Shown: positions 19,142 through 28,135 of the stretch, in pieces
Layout: every line of letters starts with the position of its first letter
How positions within the stretch are numbered: position 1 is the first letter of the stretch
NCBI GenBank assembly: GCA_036387335.1
Contig: DASVTZ010000203.1
Location: 1-64,000 of the forward strand
Origin: Longimicrobium sp.
GTDB taxonomy: Bacteria; Gemmatimonadota; Gemmatimonadetes; Longimicrobiales; Longimicrobiaceae
Direction: 5' to 3'
Length of the DNA: 64,000 nucleotides
Made by a program: the position numbers and the translations under genes
The notes under the pieces: generated by a model
Seen by the model: the letters and a program-made list of their open reading frames with translations, nothing else
Databases searched by the model: none
Told to the model about the DNA's origin: nothing

Positions 19142-19333
19142 TGTCATCCTAAGCGAAGCGCCTCACCGTCGCTCGCCCGTGCTCCACACTTTGGCGCGAG
19201 CGAAGGATCTACTGCGCGTGGCGCGAGGCACGCGGTACGTCGCCGTCCTCCTGCCTCGCCGGCTGGATCCTTCGCTCGCCGCAGGAGTACGGCGCACCGT
19301 AGACCTCCGTCCGGCGGCTCCCTCAGGATGACA
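19142..19333. repeat. Family G nested inverted repeat
   Basis: A 192-bp element with exact 9-bp inverted ends, TGTCATCCT and AGGATGACA. Inside is a perfect 14-bp inverted pair, GCGAGCGAAGGATC (19196-19209) and GATCCTTCGCTCGC (19266-19279). There is no coding potential. It resembles a small non-autonomous repeat or MITE-like unit. Confidence 0.75.
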
Positions 19334-19345
19334 AAGTTGCGGCGC

Positions 19346-19382
19346 ACCAGGCACTTAGCACTTAGGACTTAGGACTTCTTCT
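19346..19382. repeat. Family E repeat, short copy
   Basis: AGGCACTTAGCACTTAGG-type units ending a few bases before the ribosome-binding site of nagZ. Related to 15065-15155 and 36514-36597. Confidence 0.65.
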
Positions 19383-19401
19383 CCCAATCAGGAGCGATTC
19401 G

Positions 19402-20859
19402 TTGAACGTTGCACGTCTGCTGCTTCCCGCCGTGCGGTGGAGCGCCGAAGATGGGTTCGAGAAGTACAGGAAGACGATCGAGCACGGGCTGGACATCGGC
19501 GTCGGGGGGTTCATCCTGTTCAACGGGGACACGGAGTCGGTGCGCGCCCTGACGGAGGAGCTGCACCGCCGGTCGAAGCACCCGCTGCTCGTGGCGAGCG
19601 ACCTGGAGCGCGGGGCGGGGCAGCAGTTCCGCGGCGCCACGCCGCTTCCGCCCGCGGCGGCGATCGGGTCGCTGGGCGAGCCGGAGGCGTGCGAGCGCGC
19701 GGGGGAGCTGACGGCGCGCGAGGCAAGGGCGCTGGGCGTCAACTGGATCTACGCGCCGGTGGCCGACGTGGACCTGGAGCCGGAGAACCCCATCATCGGC
19801 TCGCGCGCGTTCGGGACGCGGGCGGAGAGCGTGGCGGCGAACGTGGCGGCGTGGGTGCGGGGGTGCACGCGCGGCGGCGCCCTCTCGTGCGCCAAGCACT
19901 TTCCCGGGCACGGCCGCACCGTGGGCGACTCGCACATCGAGCGCCCCTGCGTGCACGCCTCGCGCGAGGAGCTGGAGGCGGACCTGCTCCCCTTCCGCCA
20001 GGCGGTGGAGGCCGGCGTCAGCTCGCTGATGACGGCGCACGTCTGCTACCCCGCGCTCGATCCCACCAACGCCCCGGCTACCCTCTCCCGACCCATCCTC
20101 ACGACGCTGCTGCGCGAGGAGATGGGCTTCGACGGGCTGGTGGTGACGGACGCCATCATCATGGAAGGGCTGACGGCCGGGACGACCGAGGTGGAGGGCG
20201 CCATCATGGCCGTCGCCGCCGGCTGCGACGTCCTCCTCTACCCGGACGACCTGGATGCGGTGGTGCAGGGTGTGGAGGCCGCGGTGGAGGACGGGCGCCT
20301 TCCGCGCGAGCGGGTGGAGGATGCGCTCGCCCGCATCGCGCGGGCCGCGGAACGGGTAGCCGGCGGCCCCATGGGTGACGTGGGGGCGGACGAGGACCGG
20401 CGCTGGTCGCTGGAGACCGCCGTGCGCTCGCTGCGCGTCATCCGCGGTACGCCCAAGCTGGGCGGCGGCCCCGTGCGGCTGATCGAGGTGGAGGACGATC
20501 TGGGCGGCCCGTGGCCTCCGTACCCGCGCGTCGCTTTCCCGGCGTCGCTGCGCGAGGCGGGGGTGGAGCTTTCGGACGACGGCGAGCCGCTGGTGGTGGT
20601 GTACTCCGACATCCGCGCGTGGAAGGGGCGGCCCGGCATCTCGCAGGCCGCGCAGGAGCGCGTCCGCGAGCTGACGGAGGCGCACCCGGATGCGACGGTC
20701 ATCCTCTTCAGCCTCCCGCGGCTGGCGGAGGAGCTCCCCACCGCGCGCAACCTGCTGGCGGCGTGGGGCGGCGAGGGGATGATGCAGCAGGCGGCGGTCG
20801 CGTGGCTGACGGGGCGCAGCGGCGGGCTGGCGGGGCTGCACGCGGGGATGGACCGGTAG
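19402..20859 (+). CDS. nagZ: Beta-N-acetylhexosaminidase, NagZ-like GH3
   Basis: 485 residues from a TTG start with AGGAG seven bases upstream. The GH3 TIM barrel shows KHFPGHG (165-171), the GDSH loop with Asp176 and His178 characteristic of NagZ, and nucleophile Asp250 in VVTDAIIMEGL. A C-terminal extension (about 350-485) resembles the second GH3 domain and is longer than in the classical 340-residue NagZ. There is no signal peptide, so it should act in the cytoplasm, removing GlcNAc from GlcNAc-anhydroMurNAc peptides. The neighbours anmK, murQ and the ampG-like gene support this. Confidence 0.92.
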   Translation: MNVARLLLPAVRWSAEDGFEKYRKTIEHGLDIGVGGFILFNGDTESVRALTEELHRRSKHPLLVASDLERGAGQQFRGATPLPPAAAIGSLGEPEACERAGELTAREARALGVNWIYAPVADVDLEPENPIIGSRAFGTRAESVAANVAAWVRGCTRGGALSCAKHFPGHGRTVGDSHIERPCVHASREELEADLLPFRQAVEAGVSSLMTAHVCYPALDPTNAPATLSRPILTTLLREEMGFDGLVVTDAIIMEGLTAGTTEVEGAIMAVAAGCDVLLYPDDLDAVVQGVEAAVEDGRLPRERVEDALARIARAAERVAGGPMGDVGADEDRRWSLETAVRSLRVIRGTPKLGGGPVRLIEVEDDLGGPWPPYPRVAFPASLREAGVELSDDGEPLVVVYSDIRAWKGRPGISQAAQERVRELTEAHPDATVILFSLPRLAEELPTARNLLAAWGGEGMMQQAAVAWLTGRSGGLAGLHAGMDR

Positions 20860-21164
20860 GCGGGCGCCGGGGCAGGGCAGGGGAGGGCAGACACGCAGGT
20901 CGGCCCCTACGAGGTTTGGTGCCCGTGGGAGGGGGGACGGTGTGGGGGCGGGCACGGGCGGCCACGCGGGGCCGCCCCTACCAGGAGGGTGTTCACAGGC
21001 GGAGGGTGGGGCGCTGGCGGGCACGGGCGCGATGAATCGCGCCCCTACGGATTCGATCCCATTCCCCATTCCCCATTCCCCCATTCGTCCGGTCCCCTTC
21101 TTGCTCGCCCCGGCCCACAGCCACGCGCCGAAACGCAGTCCCACGCTCTGAACGAGGACGCCGT
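20860..21164. repeat. Gene-free region with family A repeats and inverted heptamers
   Basis: Three inverted family A units ending GCCCCTAC lie near 20886-20915, 20950-20990 and 21019-21048, with cores AGACACGCAGGTCG, GGCCACGCGGGGCC and GCGATGAATCGC. ATTCCCC heptamers follow at 21061-21086. The last 80 bases hold the ampG upstream region, with ACGAGG before the GTG start. Confidence 0.75.
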
Positions 21165-22511
21165 GTGAACGACGCAACCCGTTCTCCCTCACTGCTGCGC
21201 CTCTTTGGGCAGCCGAAGATGGCCGCGATCCTCTTTTTGGGGTTCGCGTCCGGACTCCCGCTGTACCTTACCAGCAAGACCATGCAGGCGTGGATGACGC
21301 TCGAAAAGGTGGATCTCACCACCATCGGCGCGTTCGCACTCGTGGGGCTGCCGTACACCTTCAAGTTCGTCTGGTCGCCGCTGATCGACCGCTATGCGCC
21401 GCCTTTCCTGGGGCGGCGGCGCGGATGGCTGATCGTCACGCAGGTGGGGCTGGTGCTCGCGATCGCGCTGATGGGGCTCCAGAACCCGCAGAGCTCCCTC
21501 CGCTTCCTGGCGATCACCGCGGTGCTGATCGCCTTCTTCAGCGCCACGCAGGACATCGCCTTCGACGCCTACAAGATCGACGTCCTGACCGAGCGCGAGC
21601 GCGGGCCCGGCGCGTCGCTGGGCGTGCTCGGCTATCGGATCGCGCTGCTGGTGACGGGCTCGGCCGCCTTCATCCTGGCCGACCACATGCCCTGGGGCCG
21701 CATCTACCTGATCATAGCGGGCGTGATGCTGATCGGAGTGGCCGCGACCCTGTGGGCGCCCGAGCCGAGGTACGCACAGCGCCCGCCGGCTTCGCTCGCC
21801 GACGCCGTCATCCTCCCGTTCCGCGAGTTCTTTGGGCGCTCGGGGGTGGGGCTCGGGCTTCTGATCCTGGGGTTCATCGTCCTGTACAAGCTGGGCGACG
21901 CGATGCTCAACCTGATGGCCACGCCCTTCCTCCTCCAGGCCGGCTTCTCGCAGACCGACATCGGGGCCGTGCAGGGGGGACTGGGGCTGGTCGCCACCAT
22001 CGCGGGCGTGCTGGCGGGAGGGGCGGGGCTCGCGAGGATCGGGCTGAACCGCTCGCTGATGATCTTCGGCATCCTCCAGTCCGGAGTGAACATCGCGTAC
22101 TACTTCCTTGCCCTGCACCAGGGGAGCTACTCCCTGCTGGTGACGGCCGTGGTGCTGGAGAACTTCTTCCAGGGGATGGGGACCGCGGCGCTGGTGGCGT
22201 TCATGATGGCGCTCAGCTCTCCCCGCTTCTCGGCCACACAGTACGCCCTGCTTTCCAGCTTCTACGCCTTTGGACGCGACCAGCTCGCCGCGCCTTCGGG
22301 TGCCATCGCGGAAGCCACGGGGTGGCCCACCTTCTTCCTGCTGACCATCGCGGCGGCCGTCCCCGGCATCCTGCTCCTCCCGTTCTTTGCGCCGTGGAAC
22401 TGGGACGAGCCGCGCGGCGCCGCCCAGCAGGGCCCGCGTGGAGCTGAGGTGGACGGGCCCGGCCTGGGGCGTGGCGAGACGGAGGACATCGCCTCCGTGC
22501 AGCGCCCGTGA
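21165..22511 (+). CDS. ampG: AmpG-like muropeptide MFS permease
   Basis: 448 residues from a GTG at 21165. A major facilitator protein with about 12 membrane helices. The start LFGQPKMAAILFLGFASGLPLYLT and the segment TLEKVDLTTIGAF..GLPYTFKFVWSPLIDR match the AmpG/PAT transporter group, which brings GlcNAc-anhydroMurNAc peptides across the inner membrane. SATQDIAFDAYKIDVLTERERG is another family signature. The position between nagZ and an amidase, with murQ and anmK close by, strongly supports muropeptide import. The stop overlaps the amidase GTG (GTGA). Confidence 0.93.
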   Translation: MNDATRSPSLLRLFGQPKMAAILFLGFASGLPLYLTSKTMQAWMTLEKVDLTTIGAFALVGLPYTFKFVWSPLIDRYAPPFLGRRRGWLIVTQVGLVLAIALMGLQNPQSSLRFLAITAVLIAFFSATQDIAFDAYKIDVLTERERGPGASLGVLGYRIALLVTGSAAFILADHMPWGRIYLIIAGVMLIGVAATLWAPEPRYAQRPPASLADAVILPFREFFGRSGVGLGLLILGFIVLYKLGDAMLNLMATPFLLQAGFSQTDIGAVQGGLGLVATIAGVLAGGAGLARIGLNRSLMIFGILQSGVNIAYYFLALHQGSYSLLVTAVVLENFFQGMGTAALVAFMMALSSPRFSATQYALLSSFYAFGRDQLAAPSGAIAEATGWPTFFLLTIAAAVPGILLLPFFAPWNWDEPRGAAQQGPRGAEVDGPGLGRGETEDIASVQRP

Positions 22512-24436
22512 CTCCTATGAGATTCGAGATGTCCCGCCGTATCTACACGCCCCTGGCCGCGGCGCTGGCGCTCGCCGCCTGCACGCCGGCCAGCCCGGGC
22601 ACGGGTCCCGCTCCGGAGGGGACGCGCATGGCCTCCACCGATCCGCTGAGTGGCACCCTGCCGCCGATTCCCGCCGTGCGCGGGCCGCTGCGCATCGACG
22701 TCGTCTACCCCGCCGAGGACGCGCGGCTGACGGCGAGCGACAGCAACTTCGTTTTCGGGAGCGTGGGAACGGGGGAGGCGCGGCTGACCATCAACGGCGC
22801 CGCGGTGGAGGTGGCGCCGAACGGTGCCTTCCTCGCCTTCGTCCCCGTGCCGCGCGACGGCGTGTACCGGGTGGCCGCGAGTGCCGGGGCGGAGCAGGCC
22901 ACCGCCGTCCGCCGCATCCGTCCGCCCGAGGGCGCGGGAGAGACGACGGCAGGCATCGCGGCCCTCGCCCCGCGCGCGGCGATGACGGTGCAGCGCGGCG
23001 AGCGGGTAACGGTGCGCTTCCGCGGCGCGCCGGGCGGGCGGGCACGCATCGTCTTTCCGGACGGCTCCGCCGCGCCGCTGGTGGAGGCCCGCACGCTGGA
23101 GCGCGACGAGGGCTTCCTGCAGGACCGCTCCGCCACGCGCGAGTACACGCAGTACGCGGGGAGCTTCGCGGCGACGGCGCCCCTCCTCTCGCGCGACCGG
23201 CAGGTGGGCGTCCCCACGCTGGCCGAGACGGGGCGCGCCGGCACCGCCACCATCGAGCTGGTCAACGGCACGGACACGGTGCGCGCTCCGCTGGAGCTCT
23301 CGCTCGCCGTGCTGAGCCCGGGTGAGACGCGCACCGCGATCGCCGCGGGCGACCGGCCGGACAGCCTGATCGTGGCGACGGCGATCCCGGGGTCGGGCAC
23401 GCCGTACCACTGGACCTTCCCCAACGGCACGCGCTTGACCCTCACGGGCGAGCGCGAAGGTGCGTACCGCGTGCGCCTGACCGAGGACCAGTCGGTGTGG
23501 GTGGATGCGCGTTCGGTGCGCCTCCTTCCCGCCGGCGCGCCCGAGGCCCGGGGGACGATCGGTGCCGTGCGGGTGGTGCCGCAGGCGGAGTGGGTGGACC
23601 TGCGGCTGGCGATGACGGAGCGCCTCCCCGCGCGCGTGCTGCTGGAGGGGAGCTTCCTGACGGTGGAGGTGTTCGGCGGCGAGTCGCGCACCAACTGGCT
23701 GTACTACGGCACCGAGGATCCCTTCGTGCGCCGCGCCACCTGGGACCAGGTGCGCGACGACGTGTACTACGTCCGTATGGAGCTGGCGAGCCCCGCGTGG
23801 GGATGGCGCACCTTTTACGATCGCGACGGGACGCTGGTGGTGCGCGTGCGCCGTCCGCCGGCCATTGATGCGCGGCGCCCGCTGGCCGGAATCCACGTCG
23901 CGGTGGACGCGGGGCACCCGCCCGGCGGCGCGATCGGTCCCACGCGCCTCACCGAAGCGGAGGCGAACCTCGCCATCGCGAAGCAGCTCGTGCGGATGCT
24001 GCGCGATGCCGGGGCGCGCGTGACGGAGACGCGGCCGGACACGGCGGCGGTGGCGCTGGGGGCGCGGCCGGTGACGGCGGAGCAGGCGGGCGCGCAGCTC
24101 CTGGTCTCCGTGCACAACAACGCGTTCCCCGATGGCGTGAACCCGTTCACGAATTCGGGCACTACGGCGTTCTACAATGCGCCGCAGTCGCTGGACCTCG
24201 CGCGCCACATGCAGCGCGAGATCCTGCGCGAGCTCGGGCTGCGGGACCTGGGGATCGCCCGCGCCGACCTCGCGCTGGTGCGGCCGACGTGGATGCCCTC
24301 GACGCTCACCGAGACGATGTTCCTGATGGTGCCCCAGCAGGAGGCCGCCCTGCGCAACCCGCAGGTGCACGAGCGGATCGCGCGGGCGCACTTCCGGGCG
24401 GTCGAGGCGTTCCTGCGGGAGCGGGCGGTGAGGTAA
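22508..24436 (+). CDS. N-acetylmuramoyl-L-alanine amidase, lipoprotein
   Basis: 642 residues from the GTG at 22508; an ATG nine bases later is also possible. The lipoprotein signal ends LALAAC with Cys25. Residues about 60-450 are beta-rich with repeated modules and no family I can name, perhaps for wall binding. The Amidase_3 domain starts near 459: zinc ligands His470 (DAGH), Glu483 and His536 (SVHNN), with catalytic Glu602 in LTETMF. It should cut the MurNAc-L-Ala bond outside the cytoplasm, unlike cytoplasmic AmpD. It is coupled to the ampG-like gene. Confidence 0.92.
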   Translation: MTPMRFEMSRRIYTPLAAALALAACTPASPGTGPAPEGTRMASTDPLSGTLPPIPAVRGPLRIDVVYPAEDARLTASDSNFVFGSVGTGEARLTINGAAVEVAPNGAFLAFVPVPRDGVYRVAASAGAEQATAVRRIRPPEGAGETTAGIAALAPRAAMTVQRGERVTVRFRGAPGGRARIVFPDGSAAPLVEARTLERDEGFLQDRSATREYTQYAGSFAATAPLLSRDRQVGVPTLAETGRAGTATIELVNGTDTVRAPLELSLAVLSPGETRTAIAAGDRPDSLIVATAIPGSGTPYHWTFPNGTRLTLTGEREGAYRVRLTEDQSVWVDARSVRLLPAGAPEARGTIGAVRVVPQAEWVDLRLAMTERLPARVLLEGSFLTVEVFGGESRTNWLYYGTEDPFVRRATWDQVRDDVYYVRMELASPAWGWRTFYDRDGTLVVRVRRPPAIDARRPLAGIHVAVDAGHPPGGAIGPTRLTEAEANLAIAKQLVRMLRDAGARVTETRPDTAAVALGARPVTAEQAGAQLLVSVHNNAFPDGVNPFTNSGTTAFYNAPQSLDLARHMQREILRELGLRDLGIARADLALVRPTWMPSTLTETMFLMVPQQEAALRNPQVHERIARAHFRAVEAFLRERAVR

Positions 24437-24440
24437 ACCC

Positions 24441-24715
24441 CCGGCGGTTGAAACCGCTGCAACAACGGCGGGAAACCTGCCTTCGCAGGTTCCGGGGGGG
24501 GGCGCGGGGGCGGGTGCCGCGACGCCGCGTGATGACACCGGGGGATGAATCCCCCGGCTGGAACGACGCGAAGACCGCTGAAGCGGTCTCGTGAAATGTA
24601 GCATTGGAGCCGGGAGGCGGGCTCACCGCCACGCCGTTATTCCGTGGTGCAGGCGGATGCAGCCCGCGAGTCCGCGAAGGCGGACTTTGTGCTGTTGTTG
24701 CAGCGAGTTCACTCG
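24441..24715. repeat. Composite hairpin repeat, family C copy 3 (inverted)
   Basis: The reverse-orientation element contains GGT-TGAA-ACC, a CCTGC/GCAGG hairpin, GGGGGA-TGAA-TCCCCC, ACCGC-TGAA-GCGGT, GTCCGC-GAAG-GCGGAC and GCGAG-TTCA-CTCGC. It fills the 320-base gap between the amidase and the next gene, apart from its own promoter region. The open frame starting at 24604 merely translates this repeat. Confidence 0.82.
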
Positions 24716-24756
24716 CCAACCTCGAGCAGATTCAACCTTCTTCCGCATCCCTCACC

Positions 24757-27747
24757 ATGACCCTCCGCCGTCTCGCGCTGTTTTTCGTGGCGCTCCTGTT
24801 CGCGCTGCCGCTGGGGGCGCAGGTGCCGCCGAACGTGGAGTGGCGCACGCTGGACACGGAGCACTTCCGCGTCCACTTCACGCCCGCGCTGGAGCCGCTG
24901 GCCCGGCGCGCCGCGGACCGCGCGGAGACGGCGTACGCGACGCTGCGGGAGGTGCTGGTGCAGGCGCCCAGGAAGAGGGTCGACCTGGTGCTGAGCGACA
25001 ACGTCGACTTCTCCAACGGGTACGCTACGCCGCTCCCCAGCAACCGCATCGTGGTGTACGCGCACCCGCCGGTGGACACGCCGGAGCTCGCCTTCTACGT
25101 CGACTGGCTGCAGCTCGTGGTGTCGCACGAGCTCGTGCACATCTTCCACCTGGACTACGCGGCGGGCTTTCCGCGGCTGGTGAGGAGGGTGTTCGGGCGC
25201 ACGCCGTTCGGCTTCCCCAACCTCCTGGTGCCACGCTGGACCCAGGAGGGGCTCGCCACCGCCCTCGAGTCGCGGATGACGCGCGCTGGACGGGTGCGCG
25301 CGACGGTGTACGACATGATGCTGCGCACCGCGATCCTGGAGGACGAGTTCTTTTCGATCGACCGCGCCACCGGGTATCCCGTGACCTGGCCGGGCGGGAG
25401 CGCTCCGTACGTGTACGGTTCGCTCTTCATGGACTACCTGGGTGACCGCTTCGGGTACGAGAAGCACGGCGAGTGGGTCAAGGCGATGGGGCGCCGCGTC
25501 CCCTTTTCGTATGGTGCGGACGGGGCCGCGAAGCGTGCGTACGGCGAGAAGTTCACCGACACATGGGACGAGTGGCGCGACTCGCTGCGCACCGAGTACA
25601 CGGCGCTGGCCGACTCGCTGCGCCGGCAGGGGCTCACCGAGCCGGAGGTGCTGGTGCAGGAGGGTCGCCGCACCGAGGGGCCGCGCTGGTCGCCGGACGG
25701 GCGGACGATCGCCTTCGCCCACTCCACGGGGCGTGAGGAGACTTCGACGCGGCTGTGGAGCGAGGGCGGCGTGCGGGTGCTGGACCCGCGCACCTCGCTG
25801 GGCGCATCGGCGTGGCGCGCGGACGGATCGCTGGTCACGTCGATGCTCGACGCGGTCGATGCGTACCGCTACTACTCCGACCTGTACGTCGTCCGCCCCA
25901 ACGGCGACCGCGACCGCATCACCAGCGGCGCGCGGCTGCTGGATCCCGACGTGCACCCCGCATCCGGCCGCATCGTGGCGGTGCGCGGCGGCGGCGGGAC
26001 CAACGTGCCCGTGATGATGGCGGCGGACGGGAGCGGCGCGCGCGACCTCGCCGCGCCGTCGCCGGACGTGCACTGGTCGCGGCCGCGCTGGTCGCCGGAT
26101 GGGACGCGGATCGCCATCGCGCGCTGGCGCACCGGGGCGCTGTACGACGTGGTGGTGCTCGATGCCGCCAACGGCCAGGTGGTGCGCGAGCTGACCAGCG
26201 ACCGCGCGGTGGACAGCTCGCCCGCCTGGTCGCCGGACGGGCGCTACGTGGTGTTCAGCTCGGACCGCAGCGGCATCTCCAACCTGTACGCGTACGACCT
26301 CACCGAAGGCCGTCTGCAGCGCATCACCAACGTGCTGACGGGCGCCTTCGATCCGGACGTGTCGCCGGACGGGCGCTGGATCGCGCTGACGGTGTACCGC
26401 GCGGACGGCTACCACTTGGCGCGCATGCCGTTCGATCCCGCGCGCTGGACGGCCGCGCCCCCACTGCGCGCCGAGGTGCGCCAGGCCGGCGCCGGTGCCG
26501 ATCTGGCGCAGCGCACGGCGGGCGGGGCGGCGCGCGGCTACTCGGCGCTTCCGTCGCTGCGCCCCACCTCGTGGTCGCCCATCCTCGAGTCCGACGAGGC
26601 GCTGGGGACCGGGCTCGGTGTGGCGATCGGCGGGCAGGACGTGGTCCAGCGCCACAGCTACGAGGCTTACGCGCAGGTGCATCCGCGCGAGACGCGCACC
26701 GAGGCGGGCGCGAGCTACCTCTTCACGGGGCTGGGGCACCCGGTGATCGGCGCGTCGGTCTTCCAGGAGTGGGACCGGGTGGGCGCGTTCGCCACCGTCA
26801 CCCCGACCGACGAGGCCATGATCGCGACGCTGCTGGAGCGCGAGCGGTCGGCGTCGCTGGTGGCCACCTTTACGCGCCCGCGCTTCCGCTCGTTCAGCTG
26901 GCTGAGCGTGGGGGCGGGCGCCCGCCAGCGCGACTACTCGTTCCGCGAATCCGAAGTGTCCGCCGCGGCTCCCAACCCGCCCGCGGAGGCCGGGGGCGCG
27001 GTGACGCTGGGGTACTCCAACGCGCGCGGCTACGAGTACTCGGTGAGCCCGGAGGAAGGCTTCGTGGCCGCCGCCTCGGTGGAGGGGCGCCGCTATTTGG
27101 ACGACGTCTTCCTCGACAACGGCCCCGGCGGCGGACAGGGCGACGCCGTCCGCGGCTACGTGCGCACGACGGCGCGGGCGCAGCACTACCTCCCCTTCCG
27201 CGGATGGGGCTATGCGCGCCACGTCCTGGGCCTGCGCGTGGCCGGCGGCGCGGACCACGGCAGCCTCACCCCCGGCTACTCCGTGGGCGGGACGGAGGGC
27301 GGGGTGTCGGCCTTCCCCCTCTCCACTTTCGTGACGATGGGGAGCGAGCTGGACCTGCCGGTGCGCGGCTACCGCGAGGGCGTCCTCTTTGGCGACCGGG
27401 CGGTGGCGGGGACGCTGGAGTGGCGCTTTCCGCTGGCGCTGATTGAGCGCGGCCGCAGCGTGATGCCGGTGTACCTGGACCGGCTCTGGGGCACGGCTTT
27501 CGTGGACGCCGGCCGCACCTGGTGCAGCGACGACTGCCTCACCCGCGGCGCCCGCGGCGAGGCCTCGACGATCGCGTCGGTGGGCGCGGAGCTGGGGCTC
27601 AACCTGAGCATCTCGTACCTCCCGCCGTTCCCCGTCCGCGCGGGCATCGGCTTCCCGCTGCGCTCCATCACGGTCGTGGAGGACGACATCGTGCTGCGCG
27701 AGCGGCCGAAGCCGCGGGGGTATCTGACGTTTGGGGTATCGTTTTGA
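24757..27747 (+). CDS. Gluzincin-like / WD40-like propeller / outer-membrane barrel protein
   Basis: 996 residues from the ATG at 24757; extra upstream sequence is repeat DNA. Signal peptide 1-22 (ending LGAQ). Residues about 30-300 resemble peptidase MA-like gluzincins, with HELVH (124-128) and a downstream TQEGLA Glu as third ligand. Residues about 310-620 hold PD40/TolB-type blades (RWSPDGRTIAFA, RWSPDGTRIAIA, AWSPDGRYVVFS, VSPDGRWIAL). Residues about 640-996 look like a BamA/surface-antigen beta-barrel ending LTFGVSF with terminal Phe. It probably lies in the outer membrane. The role and proteolytic activity are unproven. Confidence 0.88.
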   Translation: MTLRRLALFFVALLFALPLGAQVPPNVEWRTLDTEHFRVHFTPALEPLARRAADRAETAYATLREVLVQAPRKRVDLVLSDNVDFSNGYATPLPSNRIVVYAHPPVDTPELAFYVDWLQLVVSHELVHIFHLDYAAGFPRLVRRVFGRTPFGFPNLLVPRWTQEGLATALESRMTRAGRVRATVYDMMLRTAILEDEFFSIDRATGYPVTWPGGSAPYVYGSLFMDYLGDRFGYEKHGEWVKAMGRRVPFSYGADGAAKRAYGEKFTDTWDEWRDSLRTEYTALADSLRRQGLTEPEVLVQEGRRTEGPRWSPDGRTIAFAHSTGREETSTRLWSEGGVRVLDPRTSLGASAWRADGSLVTSMLDAVDAYRYYSDLYVVRPNGDRDRITSGARLLDPDVHPASGRIVAVRGGGGTNVPVMMAADGSGARDLAAPSPDVHWSRPRWSPDGTRIAIARWRTGALYDVVVLDAANGQVVRELTSDRAVDSSPAWSPDGRYVVFSSDRSGISNLYAYDLTEGRLQRITNVLTGAFDPDVSPDGRWIALTVYRADGYHLARMPFDPARWTAAPPLRAEVRQAGAGADLAQRTAGGAARGYSALPSLRPTSWSPILESDEALGTGLGVAIGGQDVVQRHSYEAYAQVHPRETRTEAGASYLFTGLGHPVIGASVFQEWDRVGAFATVTPTDEAMIATLLERERSASLVATFTRPRFRSFSWLSVGAGARQRDYSFRESEVSAAAPNPPAEAGGAVTLGYSNARGYEYSVSPEEGFVAAASVEGRRYLDDVFLDNGPGGGQGDAVRGYVRTTARAQHYLPFRGWGYARHVLGLRVAGGADHGSLTPGYSVGGTEGGVSAFPLSTFVTMGSELDLPVRGYREGVLFGDRAVAGTLEWRFPLALIERGRSVMPVYLDRLWGTAFVDAGRTWCSDDCLTRGARGEASTIASVGAELGLNLSISYLPPFPVRAGIGFPLRSITVVEDDIVLRERPKPRGYLTFGVSF

Positions 27748-27765
27748 ACGGGTTGCGCTGCGCGG

Positions 27766-28134
27766 AGGGCCCCCTCCCCCCGGCCCCCTCCCCCGCCTGC
27801 GGGGGCGCAGGGCGGGTGAGGGGGAGAACTACGTGACCGGCGCACAGATCCGGTAGGGGCGCGATTCCTCGTCGCTTCATCGCGCCCGTGCCCGACCCCG
27901 CTCCGCCGCCCGCCGACCGGCACCGGCACCCGTAGGGGCAGACCTGCGTGTCTGCCCACCCTTGCCCCCGGCCCGACCCCCGCCCTCTCGCACAAAATCC
28001 CGTAGGGGCAGCCCCGCGTGGCTGCCCGTGCCCGCCCGAGCGCATGACCTCCGCGCGGCGCACCAACGCACGCAAACGCCCCTCTACCAGCAGTTTGGGA
28101 GAGGGGCAGCGAGGAACGAGCGGGGTGAGGGTCC
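27766..28134. repeat. Interspersed repeats (families B and A)
   Basis: Between convergent genes. Family B C-rich/G-rich palindromes lie at 27766-27830 and 28080-28134. Family A units begin near 27854 (core interrupted by about nine bases), 27930 (AGACCTGCGTGTCT) and 28003 (AGCCCCGCGTGGCT). No gene. Confidence 0.78.
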
Positions 28135-28135
28135 C

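Noticed and set aside
24604-24756. Upstream N-terminal extension of the protease-barrel gene
   Set aside because: It translates a family C repeat; a proper signal peptide starts at the ATG at 24757.
22262-27258. Very long open frames on the minus strand opposite the amidase and the protease-barrel gene
   Set aside because: High GC content leaves antisense frames open. They are rich in His, Arg, Ala and Gly with no domain motif, while the plus-strand proteins carry clear signal peptides and catalytic motifs.
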